Shown here: positions 14,498-22,666 of the stretch, piece by piece
How the letters are laid out: the number at the start of each line of letters is the position of its first letter
How positions within the stretch are numbered: the stretch's first letter is position 1
Source of the DNA: an uncultured Prevotella sp.
GTDB taxonomy: Bacteria; Bacteroidota; Bacteroidia; Bacteroidales; Bacteroidaceae
Length of the DNA: 31,844 bases
NCBI GenBank assembly: GCA_900546575.1
Contig: URDM01000029.1
Coordinates: forward strand, 1 to 31,844
Direction: 5' to 3'
Translations under genes and position numbers: made by a program
Notes under the pieces: generated by a model
What the model was told of the DNA's origin: nothing
Seen by the model: only the letters and a program-made list of their open reading frames with translations
The model's database searches: none

Positions 14498-15835
14498 ATG
14501 AAAAAGATTCAGAATTTCGTAATGGCGTTCCTTCTTGGAGCCATGACAATTGGATTTACAGCTTGTAGCAGCGACAATGGCGGCAACGGGGAATTCGACC
14601 TTCCTGATGTTGGTCAGGCCACAACATCAATAAGCAGCTCGGACAAGGAGATGCAGAAGGTGGCAAAGAACTACGTGCAGGAAGTTGTTTATCCTACATA
14701 CCAGGCTCTTGCCTCTAATGCACGCACACTCTATAGTGCAGCACAGACCCTATATAAGTCAGCCGAAGCAGGCACAATGACACAGAACGAGATTAATGCA
14801 GCATGTGAGGCATTCAAGAACACACGTCAGGAGTGGGAGCGCAGCGAGGCATTCCTCTTCGGTTCGGCAACAGACAACGAGCTTGACCCACATATCGACT
14901 CATGGCCACTCGACCGTGACGAGCTTGAGAGGGCGCTCACGAACGAGAACCTTATCGCAGGTTTCAAGAGCGAGAACCCTGCCAAGTTTGTTTCTGAGCA
15001 CAACACAGAGTTCCAGTCGGTACTTGGTTTCCATGGTATGGAGTTCGTGCTCTTCCGCAATGGTGCACAGCGTACTGTTGAGGCTCTCAAGGCTAATGAT
15101 ACCGACGAGGGCGTGACATCAGTAAGGGGTATAGACGAGCTTGCCTTCCTTCAGGCTGTAGCTGCTGACGTTCGCAACATCACAGCTCTTCTTGAGTTCA
15201 CATGGATGGGTAGCGCAGCAAGCAACGAGACAAAGGCAATCCTCAGCGGCGAGGGTAGCTACGTGTTCAGCACACTCCGCTACAACGGTCTTGCATCAAA
15301 CGGCACAATGTGCTTTGGTCAGAACTTGCTCTCTCCGTCGTCTACAACAGGCTATACCTCATGGCAGGGCACTATGAATCAAATCTTCGTAGGCGGTTGC
15401 TCAAACATCTGTGCTGAGGTAGCCGACCAGAAGTTGGGTCAGGCTTATCGTGTTGCTACCAATCAAGGTAACCCAACAGAGGATAGCAAGGACTATATCG
15501 AGTCACCTTACAGCCACCGTTCGTTCATCGACTATCAGGACAACATCTATTCAATCAAGAACTCTCTCTATGGCACACGCGACATCAAAGCCACAACACC
15601 TGTAGAGAATTCTATGTTGAGCCTTCTGAAGAAGATGAACTACTCAGGCTATAACAACCTTGTCAATGCCCTCAATGCTGCCATCCAGGCTCTTGAAACA
15701 GCCCAGAACAGCGGCAAGTCGTTTGTTGAGGAGCCGGGAGCACAGCGCGTTAAGGATTGCATCGACGCAGTATCTGCTCTTGACAAGGAGATCAACAAAG
15801 CCGGTTCATGGATTAACTTGCAGGACGCTATCTAA
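14498..15835 (+). CDS. Imelysin-family lipoprotein (IrpA-like)
   Basis: 445 aa. The lipoprotein signal is MKKIQNFVMAFLLGAMTIGF then TAC, followed by an SSDNGGNGE linker. The GxHxxE motif of imelysins is GFHGME at residues 177-182. Helical segments with WERSEAFLFGS and DSWPLDRDELE agree with the imelysin/M75 family, whose members (IrpA, EfeO-like) are linked to iron uptake rather than shown proteolysis. It lies 39 nt downstream of the porin gene and 90 nt upstream of the di-haem oxidoreductase gene, a gene pair known from iron-related clusters in other phyla. It is probably a periplasm- or surface-facing metal-binding partner. The family call is firm; substrate is inferred. Confidence 0.92.
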   Translation: MKKIQNFVMAFLLGAMTIGFTACSSDNGGNGEFDLPDVGQATTSISSSDKEMQKVAKNYVQEVVYPTYQALASNARTLYSAAQTLYKSAEAGTMTQNEINAACEAFKNTRQEWERSEAFLFGSATDNELDPHIDSWPLDRDELERALTNENLIAGFKSENPAKFVSEHNTEFQSVLGFHGMEFVLFRNGAQRTVEALKANDTDEGVTSVRGIDELAFLQAVAADVRNITALLEFTWMGSAASNETKAILSGEGSYVFSTLRYNGLASNGTMCFGQNLLSPSSTTGYTSWQGTMNQIFVGGCSNICAEVADQKLGQAYRVATNQGNPTEDSKDYIESPYSHRSFIDYQDNIYSIKNSLYGTRDIKATTPVENSMLSLLKKMNYSGYNNLVNALNAAIQALETAQNSGKSFVEEPGAQRVKDCIDAVSALDKEINKAGSWINLQDAI

Positions 15836-15859
15836 CACATATCAGTATTAAATACTTGC

Positions 15860-15888
15860 GTGGGTATGGCAGTTAATGTCATACCCAC
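15860..15888. promoter_or_regulatory. Intercistronic hairpin between imelysin and DHOR genes
   Basis: GTGGGTATGGC (15860-15870) pairs with GTCATACCCAC (15878-15888), 11 bp with one G-U, loop of 7 nt. No T-run follows. It may protect or attenuate the mRNA between the two lipoprotein genes. TACGTTTG at 15893-15900 matches a -7 element, so a weak internal promoter is also possible. Confidence 0.65.
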
Positions 15889-15925
15889 CTATTACGTTTG
15901 AACAACAAAATTATCTAAATACATT

Positions 15926-17689
15926 ATGAATAAGAAAATTTACATCTTCGGATCGCTGGCAATGTGCTTGTCGCTTTCAATGGTATCATGTTCTGACGAT
16001 GATCCTACACCTGGCGGAAATGGCGAAGACCCAATCGAGTCTGACGCTAAGTATGTAGGTCAGGCAGTAGGCAACTTCTCTAAGGAGGAATGGTATCCAG
16101 GCGGCGAGCTTGGCACAACCGACAATGTTACTTCTGGTTGTTATGAAGACGAGACTCCTGCAGTAACTGAGCAGGGACTTATCGACAACTTTAATGCTGG
16201 CGAGAAGTTCTTTGAGCGTCAGTTTACATCAGCAGCATCAGGCTTTGGTGGTCTTGGTCCTGCTTCAGTACGCCGTTCATGCCTCGACTGCCATCCCAAC
16301 TACGGACATGGTCGTCGCATGGACTCATACACCACACAGTATGGCAACGGCAATGGTTATCTGCTTGCTGTTTATCATCCTACTGATGGAGCCAACAGCA
16401 ACGATGGTAATTTTGTGGCTGAAGTGACTGGCATGCCACAGACACAAGCTACGGAGCCTTTCAAGGCTCCTATTGACGAGAGCCAGATAAAGATGCGGTG
16501 GCACCACGTCACAGCCATGGAGAGCGGACTGCCGATGAAGTTCCCTGACGGCGAATCGTACGACCTCATCTATCCTGAGATTTCCATACCGCGTTCTGCC
16601 TTCCGCACAACTCCGAATCCTTACGACACTGACAACAAGGCTGTGGCAGTTCGTGTGGAGTCGACCATCGGTGTTATTGGAACCGGTCTGCTCGATGCCA
16701 TTACCGAGGACGACATAAAGGCACAGTATGCATCAACAGCCAACTACTACAAGAACATTGCAAAAGTATCTGATGTTAGCGAATACGTCAACCCTAACTT
16801 CTGGGATGCCAATGCCAACGACTTTGCCGCCGGCGCATGGTATACAGCAACAAAAGGTACTGGTAAGTATGCCGATGGCGGGAAAGGCAAGAATATGATT
16901 AAGCGTTTCACATATGCCTTGACACGTGCCACACTTCAAGACGGACCTGGTGCTAACGCTATATGGAATATCACCAACGTTACACGTCCCGACCGTCCGA
17001 AGCTTTACACTACAGATGCTTGGGCAGCAGCAATGGCAGCCGACAAGGAGGTGATTGAGAAGATAAAGAAAGACCCGACATCGCCTTTCTGGGCTGATAC
17101 CGACGACAAGATAGCCGAAAAGGTAGAGAATCTGCTTAAGCCGAGCACCAACCAGTTTGACAACGAATGGCACAAATTCGAGCCTGAGATGTCGGCTGAC
17201 AAGTTCTACGACTTCATGGTATGGCATCGTGGATTGGCTATTCCACGTGCACGTAACCTCAATGACGCTCGTGTGCAGCAGGGCAAGAAGGTATTCAATG
17301 AGATTGGTTGCGCCAGCTGCCACCGCCCGTCATGGAAGACAGGCTCCGACAACTACTGGACACCAACCATGATTGCTGACAAGAAGTTGCCGCGTTATGC
17401 CAACCAGACCATCTATCCTTACTCGGACATGATGCAGCACAAGCTCTATATGATCAACGACATCCATAATTCATGGTGCCGTACAACTCCATTGTGGGGT
17501 CGCGGACTTGCCGGTGTCAACGGTTCGGGTACAGAGCGTCTGCACGACTGTCGTGCACGCAATGAGGTTGAGGCTATCATGTGGCACGCCTACTCAAAGA
17601 ACTCTCATGCATACAGCTCAGCCTTGAAGTTCTACAACTTGTCCAAAGCCGACCGCGACGCAGTAGTTATGTTCCTGCGTTCAATATAA
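15926..17689 (+). CDS. Di-haem oxidoreductase (putative peroxidase, DHOR family) lipoprotein
   Basis: 587 aa. The lipoprotein signal MNKKIYIFGSLAMCLSLSMV ends in SC, followed by an Asp/Gly/Pro-rich linker. Two covalent haem c motifs are visible: CLDCH (119-123) and CASCH (462-466). In between are DHOR-type elements such as GFGGLGPASVRRS and LGRG-like segments near the end (TTPLWGRGLAGVNG, RLHDCRARNEVEAIMWH). The family (once DUF1111) is related to MauG/cytochrome c peroxidase. Together with the imelysin and porin genes it could oxidise or reduce a metal ion before uptake (inference). The last 58 bp overlap the 3' end of the convergent comEC-like gene. Confidence 0.92.
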   Translation: MNKKIYIFGSLAMCLSLSMVSCSDDDPTPGGNGEDPIESDAKYVGQAVGNFSKEEWYPGGELGTTDNVTSGCYEDETPAVTEQGLIDNFNAGEKFFERQFTSAASGFGGLGPASVRRSCLDCHPNYGHGRRMDSYTTQYGNGNGYLLAVYHPTDGANSNDGNFVAEVTGMPQTQATEPFKAPIDESQIKMRWHHVTAMESGLPMKFPDGESYDLIYPEISIPRSAFRTTPNPYDTDNKAVAVRVESTIGVIGTGLLDAITEDDIKAQYASTANYYKNIAKVSDVSEYVNPNFWDANANDFAAGAWYTATKGTGKYADGGKGKNMIKRFTYALTRATLQDGPGANAIWNITNVTRPDRPKLYTTDAWAAAMAADKEVIEKIKKDPTSPFWADTDDKIAEKVENLLKPSTNQFDNEWHKFEPEMSADKFYDFMVWHRGLAIPRARNLNDARVQQGKKVFNEIGCASCHRPSWKTGSDNYWTPTMIADKKLPRYANQTIYPYSDMMQHKLYMINDIHNSWCRTTPLWGRGLAGVNGSGTERLHDCRARNEVEAIMWHAYSKNSHAYSSALKFYNLSKADRDAVVMFLRSI

Positions 17690-19194
17690 TACGACATTAA
17701 ATACGCTACCAGCAGTAGCGCATACATCAGCCACACCTGCCTTGCGTTTATATGTATGCCATACATACAGGCGCCTGGCAGGGAGGCTATAAATCCAAGC
17801 GACGCATTCATCAGCGTTGCCATCCATCCTACAAACATTGCCACCATACCTTGCATCCACGCACAAAAACCTAAAGCATACATCACTATTGAGCTATATA
17901 CAATAATCGTTGCCAACGGTATAGCAACAAAATTAGTTAGCAGAAAGTAGCAAGGGAATGTACCGAAATAATACATTGACAATGGAGCTACAGCCAATTG
18001 TGCTGCCAACGAAACCTTAACAAGCGACCACATCCACCATATCATCCGCCAACGACAGAGCCATGTAGGCGTTGCTACATCGCGTAGTCGCAAGTTCAGC
18101 ATCACTATACCAAGCACAGCAAGAAAAGACATCTGAAAACCTACATCCCAAAGATTCAACGGACTGGCTGCCAATTGCACCACACAGGCAAAGGCAAGCG
18201 TATTGAGCGACACATGCCGGCGACCCGTCAACACAACAAAAGAAAAGATGGTGAGCATCGTTGCCGACCGCAATACACTCGGCGGCATACCCACAAGGGC
18301 AGCATAAGCCCATATGGCAACCATAGCAAGCACCTGACCCATCACACGCATTCGACGATGTACAAACACAAGCGAGAGCAAACCGTATATCACACCAAGA
18401 TGCAACCCCGAAAGAGCAAGTACATGCGACGCACCCGAAGCGGCATACGATTGGCGCAATTCTTGCGTCAGCCTGCTACGATCGCCAATTGTCATTGCAG
18501 CTACGACAGCATAAGCCGACTCCGACATTTCATGCGATTCATAACGATTCAGCAACCTGTCGCGACCCGAACGCATCCCGATAAGAACCCGAAGCATTAA
18601 GCCAAGCCTACGCATACTCACCCGACACCTCTTCCAACCACCTTTATTAATATATGTACGCGCAACAATGCCGTGCACATGCTGATAACGCACATAGTCG
18701 AAATGCCCGTTCTTATGTTTCTGACTATTGGTAATTGCCTTCATTCGCGACCGGAATATCACACCATCGCCAACTGCCAACTGCCGAGCATCGCCAATCG
18801 CACTATCCTTCTGAAAGAAAGCGCTTATACATTGTCCTGCAAGTCGCCCTTCGGCTACAGCCAGCACACACTTTATTGTACGCTGTCCTACTACAGGACG
18901 CTCAGCAACAACAGCTTCTATCGTCTCTATATCTCCATGAAGAGGCACATCCAACCGCTGCTCCACCCTGCCGACATTCCATACACCCAGCACAAAAACG
19001 TCAAGCATCAGCAGCGATGTCGTCAAACGAGGGATGCCCGACTTCTTGTACGCTACAATAGTGATGCACACCAATACCACAAGCACACAAAACACCAGTC
19101 TTACAGGTACATGTCCATACAGCACATCTCCTGTCATGATGCCGCCGACCAGCACTATGGCAATGCGTAGAAACGGATACATCTGGGTGTTCAT
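17632..19194 (-). CDS. comEC: ComEC/Rec2-family membrane protein
   Basis: 520 aa polytopic membrane protein. Residues about 1-60 hold two or three helices. A soluble stretch (VEQRLDVPLHGDIETIEAVV to about 185) corresponds to the DUF4131/OB region. The Competence domain follows with the typical GDRSRLTQELRQSYAASGAS then HVLALSGLHLGVIYGLL and at least seven more helices. Homologues carry DNA across the inner membrane during natural transformation. The C-terminal metallo-beta-lactamase domain found in Bacillus ComEC is absent, as in many Bacteroidota. It starts 21 nt after nth and is probably co-transcribed with it. Its last about 19 codons lie antisense to the end of the di-haem oxidoreductase gene. 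Confidence 0.88.
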   Translation of the reverse strand: MNTQMYPFLRIAIVLVGGIMTGDVLYGHVPVRLVFCVLVVLVCITIVAYKKSGIPRLTTSLLMLDVFVLGVWNVGRVEQRLDVPLHGDIETIEAVVAERPVVGQRTIKCVLAVAEGRLAGQCISAFFQKDSAIGDARQLAVGDGVIFRSRMKAITNSQKHKNGHFDYVRYQHVHGIVARTYINKGGWKRCRVSMRRLGLMLRVLIGMRSGRDRLLNRYESHEMSESAYAVVAAMTIGDRSRLTQELRQSYAASGASHVLALSGLHLGVIYGLLSLVFVHRRMRVMGQVLAMVAIWAYAALVGMPPSVLRSATMLTIFSFVVLTGRRHVSLNTLAFACVVQLAASPLNLWDVGFQMSFLAVLGIVMLNLRLRDVATPTWLCRWRMIWWMWSLVKVSLAAQLAVAPLSMYYFGTFPCYFLLTNFVAIPLATIIVYSSIVMYALGFCAWMQGMVAMFVGWMATLMNASLGFIASLPGACMYGIHINARQVWLMYALLLVAYLMSYYIERRNITTASRSALDKL

Positions 19195-19215
19195 AGGTCA
19201 GGTAGTGTATTAGGA

Positions 19216-19866
19216 CTATTGTAGTTTCGAGTTTTCTATCTTTTTAGGGCAGATATTGCTCAATTCACATTTGTCGCAATGTGGCTTGCGCGATGTGCAA
19301 ACATAGCGTCCATGCAACAACAGCCAATGATGGGCACGTGCCAGATCATCTGCAGGAATATGCTTTACCAGCATCTTCTCCACCTTCAGCGGAGTATCGG
19401 CTGTACTCGGAACCAGTCCCAAACGATGACTTACCCTATACACATGCGTATCGACTGGCATTGCCGACTGACCGAATGCTACAGCCTGCATAACATTGGC
19501 AGTCTTACGACCTACACCCGGCAGACGCAGCAACGCATCAAAGTCGTTAGGCACCTCACCCCCATATTCATCAACAAGCATACGCGCGAGTTCAACAAGG
19601 TGGCGAGCCTTGGCATTGGGATAGCTCACGCTCTTCACATATTCGTATATCTCAGCCTCGTCTGCCTCAGCCATAGTCCTTGCATCTGGATAATGAGCAA
19701 ACAATTCGGGCGTAACCTGATTGACACGCTTGTCGGTACATTGGGCACTTAGCACAACAGCAACAAGCAACTGAAACACCGAACCAAATTCAAGTTCGGT
19801 AGTCACCTCGGGATGAAGTTCGCGAAAATAAGAGAGTACACGCGTATATAGTTCCTTCTTCGTCAT
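19216..19866 (-). CDS. nth: Endonuclease III
   Basis: 216 aa, bifunctional DNA glycosylase/AP lyase for oxidised pyrimidines. The helix-hairpin-helix is LPGVGRKTAN with the catalytic lysine K121. The catalytic aspartate is D139 in MPVDTHVYRVSHRLGL. The 4Fe-4S cluster ligands C190, C197, C200 and C206 have the exact CX6CX2CX5C spacing. The length is normal. It is the first gene of an nth-comEC unit with a promoter at 19900-19907. The stretch 19867-19990 contains only that promoter and no visible terminator for the upstream gene. Confidence 0.97.
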   Translation of the reverse strand: MTKKELYTRVLSYFRELHPEVTTELEFGSVFQLLVAVVLSAQCTDKRVNQVTPELFAHYPDARTMAEADEAEIYEYVKSVSYPNAKARHLVELARMLVDEYGGEVPNDFDALLRLPGVGRKTANVMQAVAFGQSAMPVDTHVYRVSHRLGLVPSTADTPLKVEKMLVKHIPADDLARAHHWLLLHGRYVCTSRKPHCDKCELSNICPKKIENSKLQ

Positions 19867-19899
19867 AACCTAATAGTTTGTTCTATTTTATACTAATGA

Positions 19900-19907
19900 C
19901 AAAGATA
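19900..19907 (-). promoter_or_regulatory. Bacteroidota -7 element (TATCTTTG) for nth-comEC
   Basis: The minus strand reads TATCTTTGTC, with GTTG 19 nt upstream as a possible -33. It lies 34 nt before the nth ATG. Confidence 0.65.
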
Positions 19908-19990
19908 CAACAAAAATACCGACAATCAACAAAAGTCAAATGGTTTTCTTGTATCAGTCGGATTAAATAAACTATAAAATACAAACATCA

Positions 19991-21151
19991 TCAACGTTCA
20001 AGCATAGGACACACCTGCCGGTAGTCCCATATCGATGTGCTCTTGTTGTTATAGTAATCTTCACAAATGTTTTCTATTGTTGCAACGATGCACGTTTCGG
20101 CACGATTCTCCCACATTCTGAACTCCACGTTATCTTCATATTCATGAGCGAAAGCTTTAAGCTTGTTGATGTCGAAATCCGAACTCCTTACACCAGCCAG
20201 TTCCCTTTCAGCATCCACGGCATTACATTCCTGCTCTACATGCACAGGTATCATCATGCAAGGCTTGCCCATATATAAGGCTTCGCACACACTTTCAAAT
20301 CCAGCCGTCGTAGCATAAGCCTTGCATCCTGCCATCAGCTGCAAGAACTTAACGTCATTTATGCGATGAAACGTGAGTGTGTCGTCAACCTTATATTCTT
20401 CAGGTGCTTCGCGATTGTCCCAAAAGAAGTGCAGCTGTGTGTGAGGGTGCTTCTCGTGCCATGCCATTACGTTCTTGGCAAAGCCTGCATTGAGAATATA
20501 TCCCATGATGTAGTCGCCACGATGTCTGACTGTAGTCCTCACCTCCTTACGCAACAATGGCGGCACCACCTTTATATTCTGTGCTGCATCTTCGTCATAT
20601 TCGCGCATCGACAATGCCAACTTTGAAGTTGCTCGCATACAAGTGAGGCGTGTAAAAAACTTCAGCAGACTTTCTGACACACGATACTTTCCCGGCATTT
20701 GGAAATCAGAATGTAGAAACAGATATTGATGTCCAACACAAATCTCAGGTATGCCAAAGTGGAATAGCGAATACGTGATGCCACACAATATCTCATAGAA
20801 ATTGACAACCAGATCAGCTTTGCTTTCCAAAATATTCTTTCGTATCATGTTGATGCTTGACATATACGAGGGCACCAGCATCGTATTGTAAGCTATGGAG
20901 CGAAACAAGTGAAACTTACGGTTGTCCTTTGACGGCAAAAAGTTGGGACTTGCAAAATACTCTATAGGACAATCTATCTGCCTTGTGAAAAACTTCGGTA
21001 TCTTTCTTGTACGGCTCTTGCCTACCAACACTTTCACCACTTCATGTCCTTCCTTCTCAAGCATCTGTTTCATTGCCAATGCCTGGGTGAGGTGTCCTCG
21101 TCCCTCGCCCTGCACCACAAAAATCATTTTCTTTTTCTCGTTGTACATCAT
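19991..21151 (-). CDS. MurG-like (GT-B) glycosyltransferase
   Basis: 386 aa. The N-terminal half begins IFVVQGEGRGHLTQALAMKQ, the glycine-rich loop seen in MurG/GT28-like and Glyco_trans_1_3-type enzymes. The C-terminal half has the donor-binding signature TAGFESVCEALYMGKPCMMI followed by EQECNA. Such enzymes transfer sugars from NDP-donors to lipids or other acceptors at the cytoplasmic membrane face. No signal peptide or membrane helix is evident. Two adjacent ATGs (21151, 21148) and a third (MIFVV) are possible starts. It is divergent from the phosphoesterase-TonB receptor-GDPD operon, so the two may be co-regulated (inference). Acceptor is unknown; it is not MurG itself. Confidence 0.85.
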   Translation of the reverse strand: MMYNEKKKMIFVVQGEGRGHLTQALAMKQMLEKEGHEVVKVLVGKSRTRKIPKFFTRQIDCPIEYFASPNFLPSKDNRKFHLFRSIAYNTMLVPSYMSSINMIRKNILESKADLVVNFYEILCGITYSLFHFGIPEICVGHQYLFLHSDFQMPGKYRVSESLLKFFTRLTCMRATSKLALSMREYDEDAAQNIKVVPPLLRKEVRTTVRHRGDYIMGYILNAGFAKNVMAWHEKHPHTQLHFFWDNREAPEEYKVDDTLTFHRINDVKFLQLMAGCKAYATTAGFESVCEALYMGKPCMMIPVHVEQECNAVDAERELAGVRSSDFDINKLKAFAHEYEDNVEFRMWENRAETCIVATIENICEDYYNNKSTSIWDYRQVCPMLER

Positions 21152-21207
21152 ATAACTTCTTTACCTTATTATATTTAAGGATTTGTTGTAAATTCTTTTT
21201 ACGGATG

Positions 21208-21215
21208 CAAAAGTA
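21208..21215 (-). promoter_or_regulatory. Bacteroidota -7 element (TACTTTTG) for the glycosyltransferase
   Basis: The minus strand reads TACTTTTGCATCC, matching TAnnTTTG with GCA. It lies 57 nt before the ATG at 21151. No well-spaced -33 was seen. Confidence 0.65.
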
Positions 21216-21306
21216 CATGTACACTATTGCAATGACATAACAGGCATGTTAAAAAAATAACGGATTTTCTTCACAGTTTAGAAACTATGTTGTAATATTC
21301 CATTTA

Positions 21307-21314
21307 TACTTTTG
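21307..21314 (+). promoter_or_regulatory. Bacteroidota -7 element (TACTTTTG) for the phosphoesterase operon
   Basis: TACTTTTGCAC lies 27 nt before the ATG at 21342. Because it covers 21312, it rules out the upstream TTG at 21312 as the start codon. Confidence 0.7.
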
Positions 21315-21341
21315 CACTCGAAAAAAGACACAGCATTAGTA

Positions 21342-22631
21342 ATGAATAAATTTAGGATTGCAATGGGTGCAGCGTTATTGTGCACCTCTGCACTTTACGC
21401 CCAACAGATGCCACTCAAACGATTGGCTGTAATATCAGATGTTCACCTTATGGCTCCATCACTTCTACAGAAGGAAGGAAAAGCATTTGACAACTACATT
21501 GCCAACGACAGAAAGATGCTCGTGGAGAGTTCCGAACTGTTGGATTCTGTAAGCAAGCATTTGATTGCTTACCAACCACAAATTATTTTTATAACGGGCG
21601 ACCTCACCAAGGACGGCGAACGCATTTCACATCAGTTATTGGTAGACAGATATCTGAAACCATTGAAGGCACAAGGCATCAGAATATACGTTGTCCCAGG
21701 CAATCACGACGTTAACAATCCGCATGCTAAGGTTTACAATGGCGACAACGCCCAACGTACCACAACAGTATCAGCCAAAGACTTCACACATATATATAAT
21801 GACTATGGCTATGGCGAAGCACTCGCCACCGACCCCAACTCTCTCTCGTACGTAGTACAACTCGACGACAAGACACGACTCATTGCTGTAGACGCATGCC
21901 GATACGAAGACAACAACTTCGACAAGGACATATGTGTTACGGCTGGTCGCATAAAACCACAGACCATGGACTTCATACAGGCTGAAGCCCAAAAGGCTCA
22001 TAAACTTGGTATGAACGTGATTATGATGATGCACCATGGCATTGTGAGTCACTTCAAATGGCAAGACAAGATCATGAAGGAATACTTGGTAAACAATTGG
22101 AAGAAAGATGCCAAACGACTTGCTCAAATGGGCATAAAGGTTTGCTTCACAGGACATTTCCATGCACAAGATATCTCTAATAAATACGGACTTACCGACA
22201 TTGAGACTGGTTCTACTGTGAGCTATCCCCACCCCTATCGCCTCATTGACGTTGATACCGACAAGCAAACTCTGCAAATACGTACCGAAAAGGTAGAATC
22301 GCTAACCTCAATGAAAGACAACAAGGAGACTCTACAACAGAAAAGCGAGCGGTTTGCCACTTCTGCACTTAGCGGAGTTATGGAGACAATGGTGCCTAAG
22401 AAAGTGCCAGACGAAGTAAAGAAGGAGTGTGCACAGGTATTGGGCAAGGCTTACGCTATGCACTTGGCTGGCGACGAACACCCATCAGCAGATTTCAAGT
22501 CAAGACTCAAGGCTGCCGTAAAAAGGCTCAAGCCCTACTCATGGAAGTGGGCTTTCATTATGAACAAGATTGGTAAGCACCTTTCTACCGATACCGGTGT
22601 GGCTGACAACAACACCAGCATAAACTATTAA
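21342..22631 (+). CDS. Secreted calcineurin-like metallophosphoesterase
   Basis: 429 aa. The signal peptide is MNKFRIAMGAALLCTSALYA then QQ. All five metal-site blocks are present in order: SDVHL (DxH), GDLTKDGE (GDxxxD), PGNHD (GNHD), MMHHG, and TGHFHAQD (GHxH). The family hydrolyses phosphomonoesters or phosphodiesters with a di-metal centre; a periplasmic location is expected. After the catalytic domain about 110 residues (QKSERFATSALSGVMETMVP and beyond) form a helical C-terminal extension of unknown role. The start at 21342 is chosen because the promoter -7 covers the earlier TTG. It is the first gene of an operon with a TonB-dependent receptor (35 nt gap) and a GDPD, suggesting phosphodiester processing. 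Confidence 0.93.
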   Translation: MNKFRIAMGAALLCTSALYAQQMPLKRLAVISDVHLMAPSLLQKEGKAFDNYIANDRKMLVESSELLDSVSKHLIAYQPQIIFITGDLTKDGERISHQLLVDRYLKPLKAQGIRIYVVPGNHDVNNPHAKVYNGDNAQRTTTVSAKDFTHIYNDYGYGEALATDPNSLSYVVQLDDKTRLIAVDACRYEDNNFDKDICVTAGRIKPQTMDFIQAEAQKAHKLGMNVIMMMHHGIVSHFKWQDKIMKEYLVNNWKKDAKRLAQMGIKVCFTGHFHAQDISNKYGLTDIETGSTVSYPHPYRLIDVDTDKQTLQIRTEKVESLTSMKDNKETLQQKSERFATSALSGVMETMVPKKVPDEVKKECAQVLGKAYAMHLAGDEHPSADFKSRLKAAVKRLKPYSWKWAFIMNKIGKHLSTDTGVADNNTSINY

Positions 22632-22666
22632 AACAAAACAACGAAGATAAAAACAATACAGACGTT

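Noticed and set aside
19991..21151. Assignment of the glycosyltransferase as murG
   Set aside because: It shares the GT-B fold loops but not the overall MurG sequence, and lies outside a mur/fts cluster.
21312..21341. TTG start at 21312 for the phosphoesterase
   Set aside because: The codon lies within the -7 promoter element (21307-21314), and the signal peptide begins properly at the ATG at 21342.
21181..21341. Pho box upstream of the phosphodiester operon
   Set aside because: No convincing direct repeats of the known PhoB type were seen; phosphate control stays a hypothesis.
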